Of a stretch of 60,581 nt of DNA, positions 24,424-33,414 are shown in pieces; position 1 is the stretch's first letter; each line of letters begins with the position of its first letter. The translations under genes were made by a program, and so were the position numbers. The DNA lies in assembly GCA_902595195.1 (NCBI GenBank), contig CACJPC010000004.1, positions 1 to 60,581 of the forward strand, read 5' to 3'. Origin of the DNA: an uncultured Candidatus Actinomarina sp. GTDB lineage: Bacteria; Actinomycetota; Acidimicrobiia; Actinomarinales; Actinomarinaceae. The notes beneath the pieces were generated by a model. That model saw only the letters and a program-made list of their open reading frames with translations, was not told the origin of the DNA and searched no databases.

Positions 24424-25173
24424 TTAGATATTAATCTTTTTAGCTATTAAATTTTCTAAACCTAGACTAAAACCTTCCAAATCATTATAAAGATCAAGAA
24501 CAACTTTTACTCCATATAGATATGCTCTTCTATCATTTACTTTGTGATCTAAATTAAAAGATTCATATTCATTTTCGAAATCTACTTCTTGTTCAGCTAG
24601 AAATATATCGCCCCTCAAAGAATAAATATTTTTGTTGTTGACTTTGTTAGTTTTATAAAAATCTCCATTTTTTTCGTGAGAAGTTAATTCTGATGGTAAA
24701 TAGTTTGCTAAATCGATAGCAGTTCCAGATGGTGCATCTTGTTTTTTACCATGATGTTTTTCAGTTATATTTACTGAATCAAAATTTTCAGATAGTGATG
24801 CTGCGAAAAGCTTTTGATAAGCAGCCCCTACTGAAAAGTTTGGAATAACAATTATTTTTCTATCTGTTGTTTTTTTTAATTTTGACAACATTTCTGCACT
24901 TACTCCGGATGATCCAATTATTAAATCTGCATTTGAATCTAATAATTTTTCTAAATTTTTATTTATTACTGAAGCAGGCGAAAACTCTAAGACTATATCT
25001 TCTTCTATATTTGTTAAATCTTTATAGATTTTATATTCTTGTCCATCATAATTAGGATCATGAATTGCTGTCATGATAAAATCGTTTCTAGAGCTTATGT
25101 AATCTGTAACAAGTTGTCCCATTGAGCCTGCTCCACCAGATATCAAAACAGTCTTTTGCGCGATTTCATTCAT
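24424..25173 (-). CDS. dapB: 4-hydroxy-tetrahydrodipicolinate reductase
   Basis: 249 aa. N-terminal Rossmann motif SGGAGSMGQLV, catalytic histidine/lysine motif EKHHGKKQDAPSGTA. Reduces the DapA product with NAD(P)H. AAGGAA lies a little upstream of the ATG. It heads a dapB-dapA unit, divergent from the VWA/MoxR pair, with the 48-nt gap serving as both promoters. The nucleotide loop GGAGSMG differs slightly from the common GxxGxMG form but retains the glycines. Confidence 0.95.
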   Translation of the reverse strand: MNEIAQKTVLISGGAGSMGQLVTDYISSRNDFIMTAIHDPNYDGQEYKIYKDLTNIEEDIVLEFSPASVINKNLEKLLDSNADLIIGSSGVSAEMLSKLKKTTDRKIIVIPNFSVGAAYQKLFAASLSENFDSVNITEKHHGKKQDAPSGTAIDLANYLPSELTSHEKNGDFYKTNKVNNKNIYSLRGDIFLAEQEVDFENEYESFNLDHKVNDRRAYLYGVKVVLDLYNDLEGFSLGLENLIAKKINI

Positions 25174-25221
25174 CTTTGATAATTCCTTATACTTATAGTT
25201 GTTAATGATAATGATAATTAG

Positions 25222-27174
25222 ATGAATTCAAAGAAAAAAAACATCGAAGCTCAAATAGTTGAAGATTTTGAAAAGATCAGACCTGCTATTACGAGATTAC
25301 TGCAAACTCAAATGAAAAATGATGATTTATCACTTCGATACGGAAGATCAAAATCTAACAGCAAGAATGATATAGTAATTAATCCATCAATACTTGTTAA
25401 TACAATCTCAAAAACAAATCTTGATAGAGATGAGGTTATGATTGGTACTGTTGTTCACGAAGCTATACATGCAACAAATAATTACACTCTAGACTCTGAA
25501 TCTATAAACAAGTTATTTCCAGAAGAACTGGATGATGTAGAAGATATTGATGACATTCTGGAAATTCTCACAGGGCCCTTTGGAAAATATGTTTTTGATA
25601 TTCTAATTCATTCAATCGAAGAAAAAATCTTTGTTAAACAATATGAAGGTTTAAATTCTATTCTTGAAGATATTTATACTGAGTCGTTTTCTGAGATAAA
25701 AAAGCTTGGTAATTTTAGTCAGTACCTATCATTACTTTTTCACTCAATTACTTCGTATATAGATCCTGAGTTTGAAAACTATAAAAAGCCTGTAGTAAGT
25801 TCGTTAAACGAATCTTTGCATATTTTAAAAACTTTAAATTATGAAGATGTGAATGTATCTGAATTAATTGAAGCAACAGTTCAGATGGTTGATATATGTA
25901 AACGGTACAATATTCTTCCAGACTTAGACAATTACACACTTGGAGAACAAAAAGAAATTGAAGAGTCACTTGATGAAAGTGTAGTGAATGACTTAAGCAA
26001 GGTTCTTATCCCCTCCTCTAACAATGTAACAACAGGTAATACTCTGCAGAAGTTTCTTGGTCAGACTGAGTCTAAAACAACTGATGACAAATTAAATCTT
26101 ATGGATGATCATATTTCTAAAGTAGGGGCATCGACTACTATCTATTTTCCATCAGGAAATACTGCGAAAGTTGTGGAAAATAGAATACCTGATAATTTTA
26201 AAAATTTATTCAAGAATGGTATAGAAACATACGAGTCGTTATTACAACAGTGGAATTTACCTATTTATAAAGTTACAAACAAGATAAAACCCTACTTTAT
26301 ACACAACCAAAAAAGACAAAGAATTAGTGGGTTTGATCAAGGAGACTTATCTCCACATGTTCCAATCATGCTTGCCTCTGGAAGATACGAGAGAATGTTT
26401 GAGCAGAAACAGCGACTATCCAATAAGTCATATGCAATATCTCTTTTAATTGATGGAAGTGGTTCGATGATTGAAAAAAACAAAGAAGAACTTCATCCTT
26501 GGTCTCTAGCCTCAGCATTAATTGGTGCTAGTTACTTATCGCAAATATGTTTTGAACTTGATATTGATTTTGAAGTTTCTATTTTTAACAGAGCTTTTGC
26601 TTCAGAACATACTGAAAATGAAGATACTTATAATAAAAGAAAATTTGCAGTTTCTTCAATGTTAAATAGAACTTACGGTTCTTCAGCTCAGGAACTTTAC
26701 AATACCGCAAATCACTATTTTATTAAAGAATTTAAGGATTCATGGAGAGAGAACTATCAACAATTTATTGGTCTGATAGAATTTTCAAGAAATTTAAGAG
26801 ATTCAATAGATATTGGTATAAGTGAAGATTCAATTCCTCCTGTAAGCATGTTTGAAAAAGGGACTAACATCGATGAAATAAATATCATGCATGCAACAAA
26901 AAGATTGTTAAATCATCCATCGAATACAAAGATGTTAGTTGTACTTTCAGACGGTATGACTAGAGGATCATTGAATGAACTTCAAAATAGTATAAACTTT
27001 GCAACTAAAAATGGAGTCGATGTAATCGGAATAGGAATTGGCAGTAGAGGTTCGTGGAGAGAATATATTAATAATGTACAAATTGAAAAACCTGAACAAT
27101 TAATTCATTCCATAGTAAACATCACAAAGGATATACTTATAAAAAACATTAAATTAACATCTGGAGTTGCCTAA
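25222..27174 (+). CDS. VWA-domain protein with N-terminal putative metallopeptidase domain (DUF2201-like)
   Basis: 650 aa, soluble. N-terminal part has VVHEAIHAT, an HExxH zinc motif near residue 78, with a possible third ligand in HSIEEKIF downstream. C-terminal part is a von Willebrand A domain with MIDAS DGSGSM near residue 415 and SDGMTRGS. This architecture matches VWA proteins carrying a DUF2201_N-type domain that are encoded beside MoxR ATPases. Such pairs are thought to work as chaperone/metal-insertion or protein-remodelling systems. The stop shares a base with the next ATG (TAATG), so the two proteins are probably made in fixed ratio. Substrate unknown. Confidence 0.72.
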   Translation: MNSKKKNIEAQIVEDFEKIRPAITRLLQTQMKNDDLSLRYGRSKSNSKNDIVINPSILVNTISKTNLDRDEVMIGTVVHEAIHATNNYTLDSESINKLFPEELDDVEDIDDILEILTGPFGKYVFDILIHSIEEKIFVKQYEGLNSILEDIYTESFSEIKKLGNFSQYLSLLFHSITSYIDPEFENYKKPVVSSLNESLHILKTLNYEDVNVSELIEATVQMVDICKRYNILPDLDNYTLGEQKEIEESLDESVVNDLSKVLIPSSNNVTTGNTLQKFLGQTESKTTDDKLNLMDDHISKVGASTTIYFPSGNTAKVVENRIPDNFKNLFKNGIETYESLLQQWNLPIYKVTNKIKPYFIHNQKRQRISGFDQGDLSPHVPIMLASGRYERMFEQKQRLSNKSYAISLLIDGSGSMIEKNKEELHPWSLASALIGASYLSQICFELDIDFEVSIFNRAFASEHTENEDTYNKRKFAVSSMLNRTYGSSAQELYNTANHYFIKEFKDSWRENYQQFIGLIEFSRNLRDSIDIGISEDSIPPVSMFEKGTNIDEINIMHATKRLLNHPSNTKMLVVLSDGMTRGSLNELQNSINFATKNGVDVIGIGIGSRGSWREYINNVQIEKPEQLIHSIVNITKDILIKNIKLTSGVA

Positions 27175-28163
27175 TGGGTAAGAAAAAATTTGTAAATCCT
27201 GATAATGAGAAACAATCTGTTGAAATAGAAGAATGCATATTAGATAAAAAACTAGATGATTTTGACTCAAGAAGTAACAGAATTCCAGAAGTAGATGAAT
27301 TCTATGTAGACCTAGGAATGCAATATAGACTAGCTCAGGTTGTGAATTCAAAAAGTAAATCATTTAACAATGAAATACCTATACACATTGCACTGATGGG
27401 TCATATGGGTACAGGAAAGGATCATGATATAGAACAATTCGCAGCAAAACTTAAGTTTCCGTATTACAGAATTCCTTTATCTGGAGAGGTTAGAGACGTA
27501 ACACTTTTAGGATCTGTTCAGTTGTATGGAGATGGTAAGGGTGGGACCGAAAGTAGATGGCAAGATGGTGAATTAACAAGAGCATTGAGAGGACCAGCAA
27601 TTGTAAATTTATCAGAGCTCAATGCGGCGGGCCCTGAAGTTTTATTTGCTCTACATTCATTACTTGATAGACACAGAAAGTTAGAGCTCCCAAACGGAGA
27701 AGTGCTTTCGCTAAGAGAAGATACTTATATTTTTGGAACAATGAACCCAACTAGTTTAAGAGATTACGCAGGTACCCAGTCATTAAATAAAGCTTTTGCG
27801 GATAGGTGGGTTATATGGGATAAGCCTTTCCCAAATAAAAAACAGCTAAATACTATTTTTGAAAAAAGATATCCGAGACTTCAAAAAGAATACAGAGATT
27901 TAATAATTAAACTAGCTACAGAAATTAATAACTCATTTATGTCAGATGATATAAGTATCAATATAGAAACACCTATGAGTTTAAGAACAATTGTAGAGAG
28001 AATCCCTATAGGCTTAGATGTATATGCAGAATCATCGGACCCTCTAAAAGACACTTGGGAAAACTTTGTACTACCTCATGTTAATAAAGAAGACTTAGAT
28101 CATTACAAAACTTTATGGAACACAATAGTTAGAAAAGGGCCGTCTATAAAGCCTCAACTTTAG
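27174..28163 (+). CDS. MoxR/CobS-like AAA+ ATPase with atypical Walker motifs
   Basis: 329 aa. Recognisable AAA+ core: MGHMGTGKD as Walker A, VNLSELNAAGPEVL as Walker B, then sensor-1 FGTMNPTS and FADRW, as in MoxR/CobS-like proteins (compare GxxGxGKT, LLLDEIxxA, ATxNP). The Walker A Ser/Thr is Asp and the Walker B first acid is Ser, so Mg-ATP binding or hydrolysis may be altered. Coupled translationally to the VWA/HExxH protein. It converges on the Ddn-like gene, overlapping its 3' end by 20 bases. Confidence 0.78.
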   Translation: MGKKKFVNPDNEKQSVEIEECILDKKLDDFDSRSNRIPEVDEFYVDLGMQYRLAQVVNSKSKSFNNEIPIHIALMGHMGTGKDHDIEQFAAKLKFPYYRIPLSGEVRDVTLLGSVQLYGDGKGGTESRWQDGELTRALRGPAIVNLSELNAAGPEVLFALHSLLDRHRKLELPNGEVLSLREDTYIFGTMNPTSLRDYAGTQSLNKAFADRWVIWDKPFPNKKQLNTIFEKRYPRLQKEYRDLIIKLATEINNSFMSDDISINIETPMSLRTIVERIPIGLDVYAESSDPLKDTWENFVLPHVNKEDLDHYKTLWNTIVRKGPSIKPQL

Positions 28164-28602
28164 AAAATTTAATTAGAGGTATGTCTCTATCAGTTCTTTT
28201 TCTATACATTTGAAAAGTTGGATAGACTTCATCCAATAAACTCCAGTAATATTCTTTATCAGAGGATTCTATTAATTCATAAGTAGCTTCAAATCTTTCA
28301 TTATTAATTGTTATAAATGGATTTGAGGAAGATAGATTATAAAACCAGTCTGGTGTTTTATCATTACCGCTGTAAGAAGCTGCAACTATATAATCATTTT
28401 CACAATTAGCGTAAGTTAAAGGTGTCTTTCTGAGTTGATTTGTTTTACTGCCTATAGTTTCAAGTAAAAGAATGTGATCACCTATTATTTTTTCACCTAA
28501 AAAGGAATGATTAAATTTTATAATTTTAGTGTGGATTTTTGAAACTATCTTATAAAGCCATTCTGGCCACAGATGTGCTGACTTCCCTAGTAATCTCCAC
28601 AT
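28144..28602 (-). CDS. Deazaflavin (F420)-dependent nitroreductase family protein, Ddn-like
   Basis: 152 aa, family length. The split-barrel motifs LLLETIGSKTNQLRKTPLTY and TPDWFYNLSSSNPFITI correspond to the Ddn/F420-binding family found mostly in actinobacteria. Members reduce quinones or other electrophiles with F420H2; the basic, aromatic N-terminus may associate with the membrane as in Ddn. Together with the LLM-class protein at 38-39 kb it hints that the organism uses cofactor F420, though no F420 synthesis gene is present here. Confidence 0.8.
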   Translation of the reverse strand: MWRLLGKSAHLWPEWLYKIVSKIHTKIIKFNHSFLGEKIIGDHILLLETIGSKTNQLRKTPLTYANCENDYIVAASYSGNDKTPDWFYNLSSSNPFITINNERFEATYELIESSDKEYYWSLLDEVYPTFQMYRKRTDRDIPLIKFSKVEAL

Positions 28603-28614
28603 TGATTATTTACT

Positions 28615-28830
28615 TTAAAAATCTTCTTGATTTTCTTCTTGATCTTTAAATTTTGGATCGTACTTTTTAAAAAAATCTTTAATTTTGTTTTCTAAATCTT
28701 CAGTTTCCAAATTAGCTAATTCATTTCTAAGTTTCTTAATTTGAATCTTGATATCAACATTTTCATCCATAAGTCTTAAAACATACCTGAACCCAAGTAT
28801 CACTACAACAAATTTTAAGATTTTCTTCAT
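28615..28830 (-). CDS. Small membrane-anchored coiled-coil protein (71 aa)
   Basis: Unrecognised. One N-terminal hydrophobic helix (ILKFVVVILGFRYVL) is followed by a highly charged helix with heptad character (IKIQIKKLRNELANLETEDLENKIKDFFKK) and an acidic tail. It sits 12 bases upstream of the Ddn-like gene on the same strand and is probably cotranscribed. The layout suggests a small membrane-tethered scaffold, but nothing identifies its role. Confidence 0.55.
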   Translation of the reverse strand: MKKILKFVVVILGFRYVLRLMDENVDIKIQIKKLRNELANLETEDLENKIKDFFKKYDPKFKDQEENQEDF

Positions 28831-28921
28831 AAATGCATCATAAATACAAACTTAATTTAAAAAAAGGGTTTTTTGCTCAAATTGACACTGGAGTTAATTG
28901 TTTACCTCAAGTAAACTTATT

Positions 28922-29662
28922 ATGATGCAAGAAATACTAAGTAACCTCGTCGCTGAACAGCAATTATTAGATCAATATCTTCAGAGTATTCCTGTTAGAA
29001 ATTGGAATACAAAAACTACATACAAAAATTGGGACATTACAGCACATGTTAGTTATCTTGCAGCTCTTGAAGATCTTGCTAACAATGCTCTAAAGAAAAA
29101 AGGTACTGATTTTAACAAATATAGAGGACCTAAGGGTTTAGAGAAATTTGAAAAAGAAGCAATCAAAAAAGGCAGTGATATGAGACCACAAGATGTTATT
29201 GAATGGTGGAGAATGTCTAGAGCTTCTGTTATTGAAATATTAGCTAAGTCTTCTCCTGGTAAGAAATTAACTTGGTGGAAAAATGAAATCGATTGTAGAA
29301 CGTTCGCAGTTACAAAATTAGCTGAAACATGGGCGCACAGTTTAGATGTTTATGATGCAATGAAAAAAGACTATGAAGACACTGTACGAGTTGAACATGT
29401 AGCTCTTTTTGGATGGTTAAATGCAGAACAAGCAAGTAAAGTTAATAAAGCTAAATATCAAGATCTAAGAATAGAACTAATCGGACCTGAATACAAAGCT
29501 TGGCAATTTGGAGACGAGCAAAGTGAAAACAGTATAAAAGGAAATGCAAGTGACTGGTGCAGGGTTGTCACTGGTAGGGTTCCTAAAGGTCATAAACTTA
29601 CACTTTCAACTGAAGGTGATTTTGCTAAAAAATTCCTTAAATTTGATCACGTAAAAATATAA
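28922..29662 (+). CDS. TIGR03084/mycothiol-dependent maleylpyruvate-isomerase-like (DinB-fold) protein
   Basis: About 246 aa. The N-terminal four-helix bundle has NWDITAHVSYLAALEDLA and, later, ETWAHSLDVYDAM; these carry the spaced histidines that bind a divalent metal in the DinB/MDMPI superfamily. A C-terminal sterol-carrier-like segment (LIGPEYKAWQFGDEQ...WCRVVTGR) follows, as in TIGR03084. The superfamily includes mycothiol-, bacillithiol- and glutathione-dependent transferases. The track start (TTG 28898) is less likely than the ATG at 28922. TAATG links it to the BtpA-like gene. Confidence 0.75.
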   Translation: MMQEILSNLVAEQQLLDQYLQSIPVRNWNTKTTYKNWDITAHVSYLAALEDLANNALKKKGTDFNKYRGPKGLEKFEKEAIKKGSDMRPQDVIEWWRMSRASVIEILAKSSPGKKLTWWKNEIDCRTFAVTKLAETWAHSLDVYDAMKKDYEDTVRVEHVALFGWLNAEQASKVNKAKYQDLRIELIGPEYKAWQFGDEQSENSIKGNASDWCRVVTGRVPKGHKLTLSTEGDFAKKFLKFDHVKI

Positions 29663-30423
29663 TGAAAGTTTATGGGGTAGTTCACTTAAAAAGCCTTCCT
29701 GGCTCCCCTTCTAATAGATTGTCTATTGATGAAATTATTGACGCTGCTCAAGAGGATGTAAATAGCTTGGTTTATGGTGGTGTTGATGGAATCATAATTG
29801 AAAATTTTGGAGATACACCATTTGTAAAAAATGATATTTCTAAACGTACACTTGCAAGCTTCACTACAGTTGTAGAAAATCTATCAATAGAACGAGATAT
29901 CAAAGTTGGAATAAATGTTTTAAGAAATGACGGTTTAGCAGCTCTTGCAATTGCCGAAGCGACTAAATCTCAGTTTGTAAGAATTAATGTTTTAAATAAT
30001 ACTATGTATACCGATCAAGGCGTTATAGAAGGCGATGCTCACGAAGTTAATCAGTTTAAATCAAGCCTTAATAGCTATGTAGAAATATATGCTGATGTAT
30101 TTGTAAAACATGCTGTACCTCCTCCCGGTTCAAAAATTGAAAACCATGCAGATGAGTTGATTCATAGAGCTGGTGCAGATGTAGTGATTGTTACTGGAGA
30201 TGGGACTGGACATGAAATAAATCTTGAAGATTTACAAAAAGTAAGAAACATAGTCCCAACTGGAAAACTAGCTATTGGATCTGGGGTGACTTCAACAAAT
30301 GTTGACGCTTATCAAGATTTGGCAGACATACTGATTGTAGGTACAAGTTTTAAATTTGATAATGATGTTGCTAAAAAAGTTGACATCAACAGAGTTGAAG
30401 AGTTAGTAAGAAAAATAAAATAA
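29662..30423 (+). CDS. BtpA/SgcQ family protein
   Basis: 253 aa, a TIM-barrel protein of the BtpA/SgcQ family: VVHLKSLPGSP at the N-terminus, GVDGIIIENFGDTPF, GINVLRNDGLAALAIAEA, FVRINVL and ADVVIVTGDGTG. BtpA in cyanobacteria affects photosystem I assembly; SgcQ in E. coli is a putative carbohydrate-related protein. Neither biochemical activity is known to me, and a non-photosynthetic role is expected here. Its ATG overlaps the preceding stop, so it is in an operon with the MDMPI-like gene. Confidence 0.85.
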   Translation: MKVYGVVHLKSLPGSPSNRLSIDEIIDAAQEDVNSLVYGGVDGIIIENFGDTPFVKNDISKRTLASFTTVVENLSIERDIKVGINVLRNDGLAALAIAEATKSQFVRINVLNNTMYTDQGVIEGDAHEVNQFKSSLNSYVEIYADVFVKHAVPPPGSKIENHADELIHRAGADVVIVTGDGTGHEINLEDLQKVRNIVPTGKLAIGSGVTSTNVDAYQDLADILIVGTSFKFDNDVAKKVDINRVEELVRKIK

Positions 30424-30473
30424 TTTTTATTACTACAATACAAATCTATTACCTAACTATCATTTTTATTTGA

Positions 30474-31412
30474 ATGGAAGCAATACTTAATCCAGCACTA
30501 CTATTATTCCTTTCAGGAATTCTGATTGGAATTTTATTTAAATTAATCCTTCCAAACTCTATTTCTAAATACTTGGGTTACTATTTACTTCTTTCGTTAG
30601 GGCTTAAAGGTGGTTCAAGCCTTCAAGAAAATGGCTTTATAAATGAAGTTATCAGTGCATTAACACTGGGTGTAGTATTTGCTCTTTTAATTCCATTTAT
30701 TGCTTATTTTTATCTTAAAAATTTACTTAATAGCGATGATGCTGCCGCACTCTCTGGCACTTATGGATCAGTAAGTGCTGTTACTTTTGTGACAGCAATT
30801 GCATATCTATCAACTACTAATCAAGAGTTTGATAACTACATGTCTGCTGTTTTGGTTGTAATGGAGTTTCCGGCAATATTTATGGCACTTTATTTAGTAA
30901 CCCATAATAAGCAAAATAAAGGGAATAATTTAGAAACTATAAAAACAGCATTTTTAGAAATACCAAATATTATTTTGATCTCATCATTGTTTATTGGATA
31001 TTTTCTAAATAAAACACTTTTATCTAATTTAGATTTCATAATTGTTGAAATATTTGATTATGTTTTGTACGTATTTTTATTTGTTATGGGAACAAGAGTT
31101 GCTAAAAGAATTGGAGAACTTAAAGGTAAAGGAGCTAGCCTTATTGCTTTTGCTTTACTCACACCATTAATGGGTTCACTCATCGCTTTACTGGCATCCC
31201 TAAACTTTAATTTTTCTGTGGGCAATGCAACATTACTTATGGTGTTAACTGCAAGTGCTAGCTATATTGCAGTACCAGCGGTTGTAAAAGATGCCATACC
31301 CAACGCAAATCCAGCTATATACCTTGGACTCAGTTTAGGTATCACATTTCCATTTAATATCATTGTTGGAATACCTTTGTATAACGAATTAGCCAAATAC
31401 TTTATTGGCTGA
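30474..31412 (+). CDS. Sodium-dependent bicarbonate transporter-like permease (SbtA family)
   Basis: 312 aa, about ten membrane helices in two inverted repeats. Diagnostic segments are LSLGLKGGSSLQENG and SGTYGSVSAVTFVTA, which align with the SbtA family's GxKGG and HYGSVSAVTF regions, and the second-half SASYIAVPAVVKDAIPNAN. Cyanobacterial SbtA imports bicarbonate with sodium. Here the substrate could be bicarbonate for anaplerosis or another small anion. No SbtB-like PII partner is adjacent. Separate from the BtpA-like gene by 50 bases. Confidence 0.78.
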   Translation: MEAILNPALLLFLSGILIGILFKLILPNSISKYLGYYLLLSLGLKGGSSLQENGFINEVISALTLGVVFALLIPFIAYFYLKNLLNSDDAAALSGTYGSVSAVTFVTAIAYLSTTNQEFDNYMSAVLVVMEFPAIFMALYLVTHNKQNKGNNLETIKTAFLEIPNIILISSLFIGYFLNKTLLSNLDFIIVEIFDYVLYVFLFVMGTRVAKRIGELKGKGASLIAFALLTPLMGSLIALLASLNFNFSVGNATLLMVLTASASYIAVPAVVKDAIPNANPAIYLGLSLGITFPFNIIVGIPLYNELAKYFIG

Positions 31413-32120
31413 TTAGAGAAGGAACCCTCCGTCGATGGTTACAACCTCACCCGTAATCCAAGATGCATCATCACTTGAAAGAAAGTAAATCAAACTAGCT
31501 ATATCTTCCGGTTCTCCTAGTTTTTTAAGAGCATGAAGGTCAGCACTTCCCTGCTCATCCCCTGCCCAGAGCATTTCTGAAAGCTTAGTTTTAACCACAG
31601 CTGGAGCAATGCCATTAACTCTGATGTCAGGAGCAAGTTCCATTGCTAATTGTTTTGTCATATAAATTAATCCTGCTTTTGAAATATTGTAAGCTCCCAT
31701 ATAGTGTGCTGGTTTTATTCCACCAACAGAACAAACATTCAGAACCGATTCTTTTAATCCGGCTTTTACAGCTTCTCTTGTCCACATTAAAGGACCCATT
31801 AAATTTACATCCCATGTTTTCTGCACTGCAGATAAATCAACATCAAGCAAGCTACCGCCGGAAGGATTTGTACCAGCATTGTTAATTAAAACATCTAAAG
31901 AACCTGTTTCATCAAGGATTTTTTCACAAGTTTCAGTTGCAGCAGCAAGATCATCTGCTCTTGCAACAAAACCCTTTAACTGTGAATTTTTAGAAAGTAC
32001 TGCTTCTAGATTTTCTTCTTTTCTAGATGTGATGTAAACATTCCATCCTTGATCAATAAATTTTTGAGCAGTGGAAAGACCTATACCTCTCGTTCCCCCG
32101 GTTACAAGTGCCGTTTTCAT
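31413..32120 (-). CDS. Short-chain dehydrogenase/reductase
   Basis: About 235 aa, classical SDR. Cofactor motif TGGTRGIG, structural NNAG, catalytic Ser in CSVGG and the YxxxK motif in YNISKAG; the C-terminal IDGGFLL is FabG-like. Oxidoreductase using NAD(P)H; substrate undefined. The track starts ten codons upstream at 32150; the ATG at 32120 starts directly before the first strand (MKTALVTGG) and is preferred. It converges with the SbtA-like gene with no spacer and diverges from the MFS gene. Confidence 0.88.
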   Translation of the reverse strand: MKTALVTGGTRGIGLSTAQKFIDQGWNVYITSRKEENLEAVLSKNSQLKGFVARADDLAAATETCEKILDETGSLDVLINNAGTNPSGGSLLDVDLSAVQKTWDVNLMGPLMWTREAVKAGLKESVLNVCSVGGIKPAHYMGAYNISKAGLIYMTKQLAMELAPDIRVNGIAPAVVKTKLSEMLWAGDEQGSADLHALKKLGEPEDIASLIYFLSSDDASWITGEVVTIDGGFLL

Positions 32121-32172
32121 TATTGTTAAAGTATAGTAGTTATTTCTCAATTCAGTTACAGTTGAACTGCAA

Positions 32173-33393
32173 ATGGAAAATTTTCAAAAATATAGAGTAC
32201 TTCTCACGCAAAACCAAAACTTCCGTAAACTTTTTGCTGCCCGTTTAATAACATTAGGTGGAGACTGGTTATTAACCGTGCCTCTATTAGGTATAATTTA
32301 CGAGTTAACTGAAAATCCATTTATCACCTCTCTTGTGTTAGTGGTTCAGAGTGCGCCACTATTTATGCTTGGAAGCTTTGGTGGTTACTTAGCAGATAGA
32401 TTTGATAGAAAAAAAATAATCGCAATTTCAGAGTTCTTATCAGGAATGACAGTGTTGTTAATTCTTTACGCAGTAACAACTGAAAATGTCGCATTTATTT
32501 TGTTTTCATTTGGATTGCTATCCGTTGTTGGTTCTCCATACATGCCAACTTCTGATGCAGCTTTGCCAAACGTTGTCAAAAAGGAAAATTTAGCTGAGGC
32601 AAATGTTATATTTTTTTCAAGTTGGGGTGTGATGGCCGGTCTAGGTGCTGGTCTTGGAGGATACTTAACAACAGTAATCAGCAGAAATTTGTTATTTGCA
32701 ATCGATAGTTTAACCTTTGTTCTTTCAGCTTTAATTGTCTTCTCAATAAATAAAAATTTGAGCGAAAAATCTCAAGATAAAGATGAAGAAGAAGATATTA
32801 GTTATAAAGAAGGTCTTAAATACGCTGCATCTAAGAGAGAAATTTTTTCCTTAATTATTACAAAAGCAACATTTAGTATCTCAGCTAGCGGTTTACTTTC
32901 TTTGTTTACTGTTCTGTCATATGATATTTATAAAACTGGAGACTTTGGAACGGGCCTTATGTTCGGTGCAAGAGGCGTTGGTGCACTTATTGGACCAATT
33001 GCGATTAGATATTTTTTTGGAAGCACAGATGGAAAACTGCTGAATACAATCGGCATAACTATCATGGCTTGGGGTTTGTTTTATTTCTTTATACCGTTCT
33101 CAATATCTCTATATCTAACAGTGTTGTTATTAATCCTTGGACACTCTGGTGGTGGATCTCAGTGGGCATTTTCTACATATGGACTACAAGTACTCACGCC
33201 AGATAGGCTCAGGGGAAGAATTGCTGGGATTGATTACTCACTTTATTTTCTAATGAATACAATTTCTACTCTTATGATTGGATACCTTGCAACTGTATAT
33301 GGTGTACTTTTTGTCTTTAAACTGTTTCCAGTAATAGGATTTTTATTCGGATTTGTCTGGTATTTATCCACAAGAAACATATGGAAGAATTAA
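32173..33393 (+). CDS. MFS transporter, EntS/MFS_3-like exporter
   Basis: 406 aa, twelve membrane helices. The motif between helices 2 and 3, GGYLADRFDRKK, is the MFS signature, and the N-terminal NFRKLFAARLITLGGDW is typical of the MFS_3/EntS group of exporters. A long charged central loop (KNLSEKSQDKDEEEDISYKEG) separates the two halves. Likely proton-driven efflux; substrate unknown. Divergent from the SDR gene with about 52 nt between starts. Confidence 0.85.
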   Translation: MENFQKYRVLLTQNQNFRKLFAARLITLGGDWLLTVPLLGIIYELTENPFITSLVLVVQSAPLFMLGSFGGYLADRFDRKKIIAISEFLSGMTVLLILYAVTTENVAFILFSFGLLSVVGSPYMPTSDAALPNVVKKENLAEANVIFFSSWGVMAGLGAGLGGYLTTVISRNLLFAIDSLTFVLSALIVFSINKNLSEKSQDKDEEEDISYKEGLKYAASKREIFSLIITKATFSISASGLLSLFTVLSYDIYKTGDFGTGLMFGARGVGALIGPIAIRYFFGSTDGKLLNTIGITIMAWGLFYFFIPFSISLYLTVLLLILGHSGGGSQWAFSTYGLQVLTPDRLRGRIAGIDYSLYFLMNTISTLMIGYLATVYGVLFVFKLFPVIGFLFGFVWYLSTRNIWKN

Positions 33394-33414
33394 GATAAAT
33401 CCTAAAAAAGTTCA

